From assembly GCA_021163525.1 (NCBI GenBank), contig JAGGTX010000195.1, positions 1-8,260 on the forward strand: 8,260 bases of DNA, written 5' to 3'. Of the stretch, positions 1 to 6,073 are shown piece after piece (within the stretch, counting starts at the first letter, position 1; each line of letters begins with the position of its first letter). This DNA is from Caldifarciminota bacterium (GTDB lineage: Bacteria > Hydrothermota > UBA3072 > B12-G15). A program made the translations under genes and the position numbers. The notes beneath the pieces are model-generated. The model was given only the letters and a program-made list of their open reading frames with translations. It had not been told where the DNA came from and did not search any database.

Positions 1-717
1 GTTATATATCCCAATTCTGTTTCGGAATGTTTTTATCTCACAGTGAAGGCATTCAACCTTGCAGAAGAATACAGGACACCTGTGATTATACTTTCTGATG
101 AGATAATCGGGCATATGAGGGAGATTGTTGAACTTCCTGAGACAGTTGAGCAGGTTTACAGGAAGACACCCGATGGTCCACCTGAGGAATATCTTCCTTA
201 CGAAGTTAAGGAAGGGGATGTCCCACCAATGGCTGCCTATGGTTCAGAGTACAGGTTTCATACCACGGGTCTCGTCCATGATGAAACAGGTTTTCCAACC
301 CATAACCCTGAGAAGGTTAAGGCATTGATAGAGAGGATAATAAGAAAGATAACGGGAAACAGGGACAGGATTGCGGATGTTGAAATCGTATATCCAGATG
401 CAGAGTACATGGTCTTTGCCCTTGGTGCAGTATCAAGGTCTGCCAGGGAGGCCGTAGAGGAACTCAGGGAGAAGGGTATAAACATAGGTCTTTTCAGGCC
501 AAGGGTTCTTTTCCCATTTCCTGAAACCCAGATAAAGGAAGTATCAGAGCGTGTGAAGAAAATCTTTGTTTTTGAGATGAACCAGGGTCAGATCGTCCAT
601 GTGGTTGAAAGGGTTACTGATAGATGGAAGATAAAATGGTTTGGCAAGTCAAATGGGGAGATAATAACACCCGAAGAGATTGAGGGTGTGGTTATGGAGG
701 GTATAAATGGTTACTGA
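1..717 (+). CDS. korA: 2-oxoacid:ferredoxin oxidoreductase subunit alpha (KorA-like), 5' partial
   Basis: This is the alpha subunit of a 2-oxoglutarate (or related 2-oxoacid):ferredoxin oxidoreductase, a cytoplasmic enzyme that interconverts a 2-oxoacid plus CoA with an acyl-CoA, CO2 and reduced ferredoxin. The frame is open from base 1, so the GTG at 43 is an internal valine and the true start lies upstream. The 238 residues seen are the C-terminal part; full KorA proteins are about 370-390 residues. Family signatures visible are PNSVSECFYLTVKAFNLAEE near the start, followed by RTPVIILSDEIIGHMRE, then GLVHDETGFPTHNPEK, and a C-terminal transketolase-like domain running from about YPDAEYMVFALGAVSR to FVFEMNQGQI. 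The stop overlaps korB by 11 nt, so the two are probably translationally coupled. A korD-type ferredoxin subunit often precedes korA, but that region is outside the window. Substrate choice (2-oxoglutarate or another 2-oxoacid) cannot be settled from this part. Confidence 0.93.
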   Translation, partial: VIYPNSVSECFYLTVKAFNLAEEYRTPVIILSDEIIGHMREIVELPETVEQVYRKTPDGPPEEYLPYEVKEGDVPPMAAYGSEYRFHTTGLVHDETGFPTHNPEKVKALIERIIRKITGNRDRIADVEIVYPDAEYMVFALGAVSRSAREAVEELREKGINIGLFRPRVLFPFPETQIKEVSERVKKIFVFEMNQGQIVHVVERVTDRWKIKWFGKSNGEIITPEEIEGVVMEGINGY

Positions 718-1534
718 AATTGCAAGACAGTACTTAAGGCATGATAAATTCCCTTCCATCTGGTGTCCGGGGTGTGGGCATGGAATAATTCTCGGTGCAA
801 TCCTCCGCGCAGTTCATAAACTTGGGCTGGATAAAAATAAGGTGATGATGGTATCTGGAATAGGGTGTTCTGGGAGAACCCCAGGGTATGTTGACTTCCA
901 TACACTACATACAACCCATGGAAGGGCTCTCACCTTTGCAACAGGGATAAAACTCGTTAGACCTGAAATGACCGTGCTTGTTGTTATGGGTGATGGAGAT
1001 GCTGCTGCAATAGGTGGTAATCACTTTATCCATGCTGCAAGGAGGAATATTGATATAACTGCCATTGTTTACAACAACTCCATCTATGGAATGACAGGTG
1101 GGCAGGTTTCACCCACAACACCCACCGGTATGTATGCAACAACAGCACCCTATGGAATGATTGAAAAGCCTTTTGATATTGTTGAACTTGCGCTTGGTGC
1201 AGGTGCAAGTTTTGTTGCAAGGGGTTCCTCCTACCATGTGCCCATGCTGGATGGTCTTATAAAGAAGGCCATACTTCATAAAGGTTTTTCTGTTGTTGAT
1301 GTGATAACCACATGCCCAATCAACTTTGGAAGAAGGAATAAACTCTCTGCTGATGGTGCAAAGAACCTGAAATATGTGGAGAGCATCGTTGTTCCCCTAT
1401 CAAAGTATCAGAAGATGCCAGAAGAAGAAAGAAAAGGTAAATTCCCGATAGGTATCTTCAGGCAGGAAGAGGGCCTACCTGAACTCACAGAAAAATATGC
1501 AAGTTTAGAGAATAAACTGCGGGGTGAAGAATGA
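707..1534 (+). CDS. korB: 2-oxoacid:ferredoxin oxidoreductase subunit beta (KorB, TPP and 4Fe-4S binding)
   Basis: This is the catalytic beta subunit (275 residues, normal family length), which binds thiamine pyrophosphate and a 4Fe-4S cluster and passes electrons to ferredoxin. The four expected cluster cysteines are present: C20 and C23 in WCPGCGHG, C54 in GIGCSG, and C203 in TTCPINFG. The TPP/Mg signature is GDGD (95-98), followed by IVYNNSIYGMTGGQ (about 120-133), containing the NxxxYGMTGGQ segment of KorB proteins. The start is ATG 707, preceded by GGAGG at 696-700 with a 6-nt spacer inside the end of korA. The stop shares an ATGA with korC (4-nt overlap). Alpha, beta and gamma lie in order, so all three should be made together and form one complex. 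The C-terminal segment FPIGIFRQEEGLPELTE is typical of the oxoglutarate-type beta subunit. The family is certain; the exact 2-oxoacid is inferred. Confidence 0.96.
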   Translation: MVTEIARQYLRHDKFPSIWCPGCGHGIILGAILRAVHKLGLDKNKVMMVSGIGCSGRTPGYVDFHTLHTTHGRALTFATGIKLVRPEMTVLVVMGDGDAAAIGGNHFIHAARRNIDITAIVYNNSIYGMTGGQVSPTTPTGMYATTAPYGMIEKPFDIVELALGAGASFVARGSSYHVPMLDGLIKKAILHKGFSVVDVITTCPINFGRRNKLSADGAKNLKYVESIVVPLSKYQKMPEEERKGKFPIGIFRQEEGLPELTEKYASLENKLRGEE

Positions 1535-2070
1535 AGTATGAGATAAGGCTTGCAGGTGAAGGTGGACAGGGATTGATACTGGGGGGTATCATCCTTGCCG
1601 AGGCAGCAGGTATCTATGAAGGAAAGAATGTTGTTCAATCCCAGTTGTATGGTGCTGCAACCAGGGGTGAGCTGAGTAAGTCAGAGGTTATCATTTCAGA
1701 CACCGAGATACACTATGTAAAGGTTCGCATGGCTGATGTCCTGCTATGCCTCACACAGGATTCCTACAATGAATACAGAAACTTTGTAAAGGATAATGGC
1801 AAGATCATAATAGACCCCTTTTATGTGAAGGATTACGACAATAATGATAATAGGATTTATCCCCTTGGCCTCAGCCAGAGGGCCATTGATGTTACTGGCA
1901 GGCCGATAACAACAAATATGGTCTCCCTTGGTGCCATATCAGGGTTAACAGGGATAGTGAGTCTGGATGCACTAAAAAAGGCTGTGCTTGAAAGGGTGAA
2001 CCCGGCTTTTGCAGATATGAATATATCTGCTCTTGAGGCAGGTTATGCCCTGGGGAAGGAGACAGAATGA
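1531..2070 (+). CDS. korC: 2-oxoacid:ferredoxin oxidoreductase subunit gamma (KorC)
   Basis: This is the gamma subunit (179 residues, normal for KorC) of the same oxidoreductase. The N-terminal IRLAGEGGQG (residues 5-14) is the glycine-rich signature of the gamma domain, and QLYGAATRGE (about 38-47) corresponds to the conserved SYGxExRGG-like region. DVLLCLTQDSY and the later PITTNMVSLGAISGL segment complete the family pattern. It starts at ATG 1531 in an ATGA overlap with korB, with GGGGTGA at 1521-1527 as ribosome-binding site. It ends in another ATGA overlap with the downstream outer-membrane protein gene. The gamma subunit is needed for assembly and CoA binding in known family members. 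Nothing looks truncated or degraded. Confidence 0.94.
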   Translation: MKYEIRLAGEGGQGLILGGIILAEAAGIYEGKNVVQSQLYGAATRGELSKSEVIISDTEIHYVKVRMADVLLCLTQDSYNEYRNFVKDNGKIIIDPFYVKDYDNNDNRIYPLGLSQRAIDVTGRPITTNMVSLGAISGLTGIVSLDALKKAVLERVNPAFADMNISALEAGYALGKETE

Positions 2071-2954
2071 TAATGTTTCTTCTCATGGCCCTTCCGGAGC
2101 CTATGGAGAAGTTGATAGACTGGTTTAATAGGACAGGTGAACCTGTTGGTTTTGAGATGCTTGTGTTTGATAAAGATGCAGGAGTGCTTGGAAGTGGAGG
2201 ACTTTACTACTTCAAACCGGAAAACTCCATGACCCAGAATCCTGCATATCCACTGAATTTTGCTGAAGGAGGAAGGGTTTTTTCAGCATCACACAGGCAG
2301 TATGTTGCAGGCTCTTACATGGACAGGTTCACCTATGCATCTTACTCCATGAATATGTATTATGCCTTCTTCTTTGAGGGGCTCTTCTCACCTGATATGG
2401 AACTCCATGGTGATGTTCCTGATACATCCATTACCACATATTCCGGTTATGATGCTGCAATGGGCCTTTTCATGGGAAGGACTCTCTCGCATCTGAATAT
2501 TGGCCTTGGTTTGAAACTGCTGAGAGAAAAAATCTTTATTGAAGAGGAGAATACCTTTTCCTTTGATATTGGATTAAACTATAATATATATGATGCAACC
2601 TTCAACATTGCCTTTCTTCATTTAGGTCCAAAGTACAGGGGAGAATCAAGGCTCAGGCTTCCAACCACCTGGAGGGCTGGTGCTGGATATATCTACAGAG
2701 GTAACCCTGTTGAATTTATGGTGGGTGTGGATCTTGTTAAGCCCCTTTACAATGTTACAGAGATATATACAGGTTTTGAACTGAAATATCAGTTTTTCAG
2801 TATAAGGGGAGGTAAAAAGTTCAGGAATTTGATTGAGAGGTATTCAGGAGGTTTGGGACTTGATTATAAGAATTTTACTGTTGATTATTCAGTCAGTTCC
2901 ATGTATAATAATCTTGGTTTGCTTAACACACTAACTGTAAACTGGAGATTTTAA
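2067..2954 (+). CDS. PorV/PorQ-like outer-membrane beta-barrel protein
   Basis: This 295-residue protein has the look of the PorV/PorQ (UPF0164-like) outer-membrane barrel group. The N-terminal [13 protein letters not shown] followed by [10 protein letters not shown] resembles the family's small-residue stretch and Asn-Pro-containing segment. It then shows alternating hydrophobic/polar strands rich in Tyr, Phe and Gly, the [13 protein letters not shown] segment (199-211), a closing repeat ([19 protein letters not shown]) and a C-terminal phenylalanine (NWRF), as barrels recognised by BAM usually have. The start is fixed near ATG 2067: an in-frame stop lies at 2034-2036, no start codon lies between, and AAGGAG (2056-2061) is well spaced. 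The resulting leader ([12 protein letters not shown]) is very short and lacks a positive charge, which is unusual for an exported protein. It overlaps korC by 4 nt and ends 2 nt before accA. PorV proteins in other bacteria act in type IX secretion or as lipid/solute channels; which applies here is unknown. Confidence 0.72.
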   Translation: MIMFLLMALPEPMEKLIDWFNRTGEPVGFEMLVFDKDAGVLGSGGLYYFKPENSMTQNPAYPLNFAEGGRVFSASHRQYVAGSYMDRFTYASYSMNMYYAFFFEGLFSPDMELHGDVPDTSITTYSGYDAAMGLFMGRTLSHLNIGLGLKLLREKIFIEEENTFSFDIGLNYNIYDATFNIAFLHLGPKYRGESRLRLPTTWRAGAGYIYRGNPVEFMVGVDLVKPLYNVTEIYTGFELKYQFFSIRGGKKFRNLIERYSGGLGLDYKNFTVDYSVSSMYNNLGLLNTLTVNWRF

Positions 2955-2956
2955 GC

Positions 2957-3913
2957 ATGGCAACATACCTTGACTTTGAGAAACCCATTGAGGAACTGGA
3001 GAAGAAGATAGAAGAGTTGAGAAATCTCTCGGAGACAGAGGGGATTTCACTTGAGGATGAGATAAAACCACTTGAAAAGAAACTGAATGAACTGAGGAGG
3101 AAGATATTTTCTTCCCTTACGCCCTGGCAGAAGGTTCAACTTGCACGACATCCTGACAGACCATACACCCTTGACTATATAAACCTTATTTTCAACGACT
3201 GGGTGGAACTGCATGGTGATAGATTGTTTGCCGATGACCCTGCGATTGTGTCTGGTTTTGCCACACTTGAAGGCATCCCATTCACAATAGTGGGTCATCA
3301 GAAGGGCAGGACAGTGGAGGAGAAGATAAAGAGGAATTTTGGGATGCCACACCCTGAGGGTTACAGAAAGGCATTGAGGGTTATGAAAACAGGTGCAAAA
3401 TTTGGAAAGCCCATAATTGCGTTCATAGATACACCTGGCGCCTTTCCTGGTATAGGTGCGGAGGAGAGAGGCCAGGCAATGGCCATTGCCGTGAATATCA
3501 AGGAGATGGCAGTCCTTCCGGTGCCAATCATTGTTATTGTGACAGGTGAGGGAGGGAGTGGTGGAGCACTTGCAATTGGTGTTGGGGATAGGGTTTATAT
3601 GCAGGAGAACGCCATGTATTCAGTGATTTCACCAGAAGGTTGTGCTTCAATCCTCTGGAGGGACCAGAAGTTCAAGGATAAGGCAGCAGAATCTTTGAAG
3701 ATAACAGCAAAGGACCTCTTGAAAATGGGTGTGATTGATGGTATAATTCCAGAACCACCGGGTGGTGCCCACAGGGACCCTGAGGGTGCAGCAAAGATAT
3801 TGAAAGAGACAATACTGGATACTTACAGGGAACTCTCAAAGATAAAAGGAGATGAATTGATAATCAAAAGGATAGAAAAATTCGGAAAAATGGGATTCTT
3901 TAAGGAGGGATAG
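2957..3913 (+). CDS. accA: acetyl-CoA carboxylase carboxyltransferase subunit alpha (AccA)
   Basis: AccA forms, with AccD, the carboxyltransferase that moves CO2 from carboxybiotin to acetyl-CoA, giving malonyl-CoA for fatty-acid synthesis in the cytoplasm. The 318 residues match the usual size (E. coli about 319). Visible are the N-terminal [18 protein letters not shown] coiled segment (4-21), [14 protein letters not shown] (57-70), the crotonase-fold [18 protein letters not shown] (127-144), [18 protein letters not shown] (156-173), the oxyanion glycine cluster [12 protein letters not shown] (197-208), and [16 protein letters not shown] (221-236). ATG 2957 has GGAG at 2944-2947, 9 nt upstream. 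The gene lies 2 nt after the barrel protein and its TAG overlaps the next gene's GTG by one base. No accD, accB or accC is in the window, so the rest of the carboxylase is encoded elsewhere. Confidence 0.97.
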   Translation: MATYLDFEKPIEELEKKIEELRNLSETEGISLEDEIKPLEKKLNELRRKIFSSLTPWQKVQLARHPDRPYTLDYINLIFNDWVELHGDRLFADDPAIVSGFATLEGIPFTIVGHQKGRTVEEKIKRNFGMPHPEGYRKALRVMKTGAKFGKPIIAFIDTPGAFPGIGAEERGQAMAIAVNIKEMAVLPVPIIVIVTGEGGSGGALAIGVGDRVYMQENAMYSVISPEGCASILWRDQKFKDKAAESLKITAKDLLKMGVIDGIIPEPPGGAHRDPEGAAKILKETILDTYRELSKIKGDELIIKRIEKFGKMGFFKEG

Positions 3914-4518
3914 TGCCTTTATCAGGAAATCTTGAGGATTTTGAGATAACAGATGTTTTACAGGTTATACACCTTTCAAACAAGGACGGTGTTCTTCATA
4001 TAAAAGGTGAGAAGGGTGATGCCCTGATGTACTTCAAGGGTGGTCTTCTTCTACATGCAGAGGCACAGGGTTCAGAGGGCATGAGTGCAGTCAGGAAGAT
4101 ACTTGTTTACAGGAATGGAACATTTGAGTTCAGACCAGGTGAGGTGGTGAACAAGACATCCATCCAGATGCCCATTCAGAATGTTATACTGGAGGCAGCA
4201 AGGCAGATTGACGAATGGAAGCAGATGAAAAGGGTCATACCTTCTGTGAATGTGATTGTGAATTTTGTTGAAGAACCAGAGATGAGCAACATTGAATTAT
4301 CAGCAGATGAATGGAAGATCCTCACAACAGTAGATGGTAAAAAGAGCCTTAAGGAGATAGCAAAGGAACTCGGGCTTGAGGAATTCCTTGTTGCAAAGAC
4401 CCTTTACGGTTTGATATCATCAGGACTTCTCAAGGTGATTGGTGAGAAGGAAGAAGAACATAAAGAGGAAGAGAAGGAGAAAAACAGGAGAAGAGGAGGA
4501 TTTTTCAGAAGAAGATAG
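3913..4518 (+). CDS. DUF4388 (PATAN-like) domain protein with C-terminal winged-helix-like segment
   Basis: This is a 201-residue cytoplasmic protein with a GTG start. Residues 2-105 are a DUF4388 domain: LSGNLEDFEITDVLQVIHLS, then the GVLHI/MYFKGGLLLHAE pair of strands, FEFRP, and the following helix (VILEAARQIDEW). This domain belongs to the PATAN group, known mainly from signalling proteins. Residues about 127-176 (IELSADEWKILTTVDGKKSL, then an IAKELGLEEFLVAKTLYGLISSGLL-type helix pair) look like a small winged-helix or protein-interaction module. Residues 177-201 are a charged tail, Glu/Lys first and then Arg-rich (NRRRGGFFRRR). GGAGG at 3904-3908 sits 4 nt before the GTG, and starting there gives the expected domain N-terminus. 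It is the last gene of the kor-accA run and directly precedes the pilin operon. PATAN proteins in cyanobacterial phototaxis act on type IV pili, which suggests but does not show a pilus link here. Confidence 0.85.
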   Translation: MPLSGNLEDFEITDVLQVIHLSNKDGVLHIKGEKGDALMYFKGGLLLHAEAQGSEGMSAVRKILVYRNGTFEFRPGEVVNKTSIQMPIQNVILEAARQIDEWKQMKRVIPSVNVIVNFVEEPEMSNIELSADEWKILTTVDGKKSLKEIAKELGLEEFLVAKTLYGLISSGLLKVIGEKEEEHKEEEKEKNRRRGGFFRRR

Positions 4519-4565
4519 TGTGTAATCCATTTCAACCCTTATGAGAAATTTACACATTTCTTTAT
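4519..4565 (+). terminator. AT-rich hairpin with T-rich tail, likely intrinsic terminator of the kor-accA run
   Basis: TGTGTAA (4519-4525), immediately after the DUF4388 stop codon, pairs with TTACACA (4550-4556). Inside it ATTTC (4529-4533) pairs with GAAAT (4545-4549). The right arm is continuous and the left arm has a 3-nt bulge (TCC). That makes a 12-bp stem with an 11-nt loop, followed by TTTCTTTAT. Position, stem and T-rich tail fit a weak intrinsic terminator. The stem is AT-rich and the T-tract is interrupted, so read-through into the pilin operon is possible. The same inverted repeat could instead be a binding site for a regulator of the downstream promoter. Confidence 0.5.
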
Positions 4566-4607
4566 CCCTCATATTTGTAACATACTGAAATTCAAACAAA
4601 AGAAATC

Positions 4608-4624
4608 TGGAATACATATTGCAT
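4608..4624 (+). promoter_or_regulatory. candidate sigma-54 (-24/-12) promoter of the minor-pilin operon
   Basis: TGG at 4608-4610 and TTGCA at 4619-4623 are spaced as in the sigma-54 consensus TGGCACGNNNNTTGCW, giving GG-N10-GC exactly. All elements of the two core boxes match; the intermediate CACG is AATA, matching at one position. The predicted start of transcription is about 4634, just before the ribosome-binding site at 4635-4642. That would give a leader of only about 13 nt, which is short and lowers confidence. RpoN-dependent transcription of pilin genes is established in Pseudomonas and Geobacter. No rpoN gene or activator is in the window to support it. Confidence 0.42.
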
Positions 4625-4634
4625 AAAATTTTAT

Positions 4635-4642
4635 GGAGGTGA
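4635..4642 (+). promoter_or_regulatory. consensus ribosome-binding site of the first minor pilin
   Basis: GGAGGTGA matches the full complement of the usual 16S rRNA 3' end and lies 4 nt before ATG 4647 (7 nt counted from GGAGG). The same 8-mer appears before the second pilin (5066-5073) and the unknown gene (6589-6596), so the pilus genes carry the strongest ribosome-binding sites in the window. Confidence 0.85.
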
Positions 4643-4646
4643 GAAA

Positions 4647-5084
4647 ATGAAAAAGGGTTTTACACTTATTGAGTTGATGGTCGTGGTTGTCGTTATTGGT
4701 GTTTTAACAGCACTCAGTATATATGGTTTTAGACGTTTTCTGCCAAACTATACCCTCCAACAGTGTCTTGGTAGTTTTACCCATTTCTACTATAGAGAGG
4801 TGCACAGATTCATGGGAGCTGATACTGAGCAGTGGGTTTTTGAGATTGAACCTGGAAGGGATGAGTGCTATAGTGACTCTCTGAATTCACCTGTTTATAG
4901 GGACACTTTTAGATTTTCAGATTATGGGGTTGATGTCCAGTGTACAGGCTCTATTTTTATAAGGGTTAATAAAGATGGGAGTGTAGCTACTCCTGATTCC
5001 TTCACTGTTGTTAAGACTGCTAATGGAAAGACCTATTCCAGAATTATATCAATAAATAAGTTAGGGGAGGTGAGTATAAAATGA
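4647..5084 (+). CDS. type IV minor prepilin, GspH/FimT-FimU-like
   Basis: This is a 145-residue prepilin. MKKG|FTLIEL carries the prepilin peptidase site after Gly4, the mature Phe1 and the conserved Glu5. It is followed by a hydrophobic helix (residues 5-27) that anchors it in the inner membrane before pilus assembly. The C-terminal half (SIFIRVNKDGSVATPDSFTV ... RIISINKLGEVSIK) has the strand pattern of the GspH/FimT domain, with the Gly-containing hairpins near its end. Three cysteines (C40, C74, C99) leave at least one unpaired if a disulfide forms. It is the first gene after the 128-nt intergenic region and overlaps the next pilin by ATGA. By position it matches fimT/fimU, whose products form part of the minor-pilin tip complex. 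Which of fimT, fimU or gspH it truly corresponds to cannot be told from sequence alone. Confidence 0.85.
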   Translation: MKKGFTLIELMVVVVVIGVLTALSIYGFRRFLPNYTLQQCLGSFTHFYYREVHRFMGADTEQWVFEIEPGRDECYSDSLNSPVYRDTFRFSDYGVDVQCTGSIFIRVNKDGSVATPDSFTVVKTANGKTYSRIISINKLGEVSIK

Positions 5085-5491
5085 AAAAGGGAATGACGAT
5101 TATTGAACTCATGATAACCATGGTTATACTTGCCATTGCATTGAGTGCATACTTTGCCTTCTTTATAACAAATCAGAGGGCGAACGCAAAATTCAATGCC
5201 CTTAAGAATCTATATTCTGGTGCTGAGAGTGTTATAGATGATTTTAAAGCGGACATTCTTGATAGCCAGAATGGTTATGATTCCTTGTGGCAGAACACTT
5301 CTAATGGCCAGGTTGTGAGAACCGTAAGTGATACGATTGGTAATGGTATTTACACATACACGCTTACCTGTTCTACAAAGGTTGGAAGTACATCTTCTGA
5401 ACCCGGAAGTTACATGGTTTTCTATGTAGATGGAACTGGGCCATACAATGTTGGTGTTAAACTGGAGTTCTTCCTATCATCCCATCAATAG
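5081..5491 (+). CDS. type IV minor prepilin, PilV/GspI-like
   Basis: This is a 136-residue prepilin starting MKKG|MTIIEL, with cleavage after Gly4 and Glu5 present. Methionine replaces phenylalanine at mature position 1, so N-methylation would be on Met. The hydrophobic N-terminal helix spans about residues 5-30 (IIELMITMVILAIALSAYFAF). The rest (Asp/Ser/Gly/Thr-rich strands, YTYTLTCSTK, YMVFYVDGTG, VGVKLEFFLS) has no strongly recognisable domain, as is common in PilV-like proteins. Only one cysteine (C97) is present. It starts at ATG 5081 with GGAGGTGA at 5066-5073 and a 7-nt spacer. It follows the FimT-like gene and precedes the PilW-like gene, which is the main basis for calling it PilV-like rather than a generic pseudopilin. 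Confidence 0.78.
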   Translation: MKKGMTIIELMITMVILAIALSAYFAFFITNQRANAKFNALKNLYSGAESVIDDFKADILDSQNGYDSLWQNTSNGQVVRTVSDTIGNGIYTYTLTCSTKVGSTSSEPGSYMVFYVDGTGPYNVGVKLEFFLSSHQ

Positions 5492-5499
5492 GAGGGGGT

Positions 5500-6072
5500 A
5501 TGAGAAAAAAAGGTTTTACCATCGTTGAAATGATTGTGGTGATAACAGTTTTATCCGTTGTTATGACGCTTGTTATTGGTTCCTTTGTTTCACTCCAGAG
5601 GCAGGCAAATTTCCAGATGGAATACTCCCGGATGTCCAGCAAACTTTCGTTATCCACTGATTTTATTGAGAAACAAATCAGGATGATCGGGTTTGACCCG
5701 AAAGGCTCTGGTGCGTTCGGGATTATCCAGGGTGATAGCCAGTATATTTATTATACATATGACGAGAATGAGGATGGGGCTTACGATGATTCTCTATACT
5801 CAATAAGGCTCCAGAATGATTCCCTTTATTTCTATGAAGGTAAAAACAGGTCATTGATAATTGCAGGGGTGGACAGTTTCAGACTAACCTATTACGGTGA
5901 AAGGGATTCACTATTAGCAACACCTGTAGCGGAGATAGACACTACCACCATGAGTGGTTCAAGGATTGTGAGGAAGATCAGTTATTACATTGTTATAAAC
6001 AAGACCTACATGGGTAAGCCCATTAAAATTAAAACCAACAGCGATGTTGTTATAAAAAATATGGGAGGTTGA
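5500..6072 (+). CDS. type IV minor prepilin, PilW/GspJ-like
   Basis: This is a 190-residue prepilin, MRKKG|FTIVEM, cleaved after Gly5, with Glu5 of the mature form present and a hydrophobic helix to about residue 31. The PilW pattern is clear: IEKQIRMIGFDPKGSGAFGI (56-75), YIYYTYDENEDGAYDDSLY (82-100), the paired strands IRLQNDSLYFYEGKN, then VDSFRLTYYG (124-133). At 190 residues it is shorter than typical proteobacterial PilW. The DENEDG stretch at 88-93 follows a DxNxDG calcium-loop pattern. The ATG at 5500 is preceded by GGAGG at 5491-5495, which overlaps the previous gene's stop by one base. PilW proteins help prime pilus assembly with PilV, PilX and PilY1. Confidence 0.87.
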   Translation: MRKKGFTIVEMIVVITVLSVVMTLVIGSFVSLQRQANFQMEYSRMSSKLSLSTDFIEKQIRMIGFDPKGSGAFGIIQGDSQYIYYTYDENEDGAYDDSLYSIRLQNDSLYFYEGKNRSLIIAGVDSFRLTYYGERDSLLATPVAEIDTTTMSGSRIVRKISYYIVINKTYMGKPIKIKTNSDVVIKNMGG

Positions 6073-6073
6073 T

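Noticed and set aside
43..45. GTG at 43 as the start of korA
   Set aside because: The frame is open back to base 1 and upstream residues (PNSVSECFYLT) match conserved KorA sequence, so this is an internal valine of a truncated gene.
3047..3352. 101-residue open frame on the - strand
   Set aside because: It is antisense to accA, which is clearly coding, and carries no motif or ribosome-binding site that I can see.
4591..4620. Sigma-70-like promoter: TTCAAA (4591-4596) and CATATT (4615-4620), 18-nt spacer
   Set aside because: Each box matches only 4 of 6 consensus bases, which is common by chance in AT-rich DNA. It remains an alternative if no RpoN exists in the genome, but the sigma-54 match is better.
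4624..4629. TAAAAT as a -10 box
   Set aside because: It matches 5 of 6, but transcription would start inside the ribosome-binding site and no -35 box is correctly placed.
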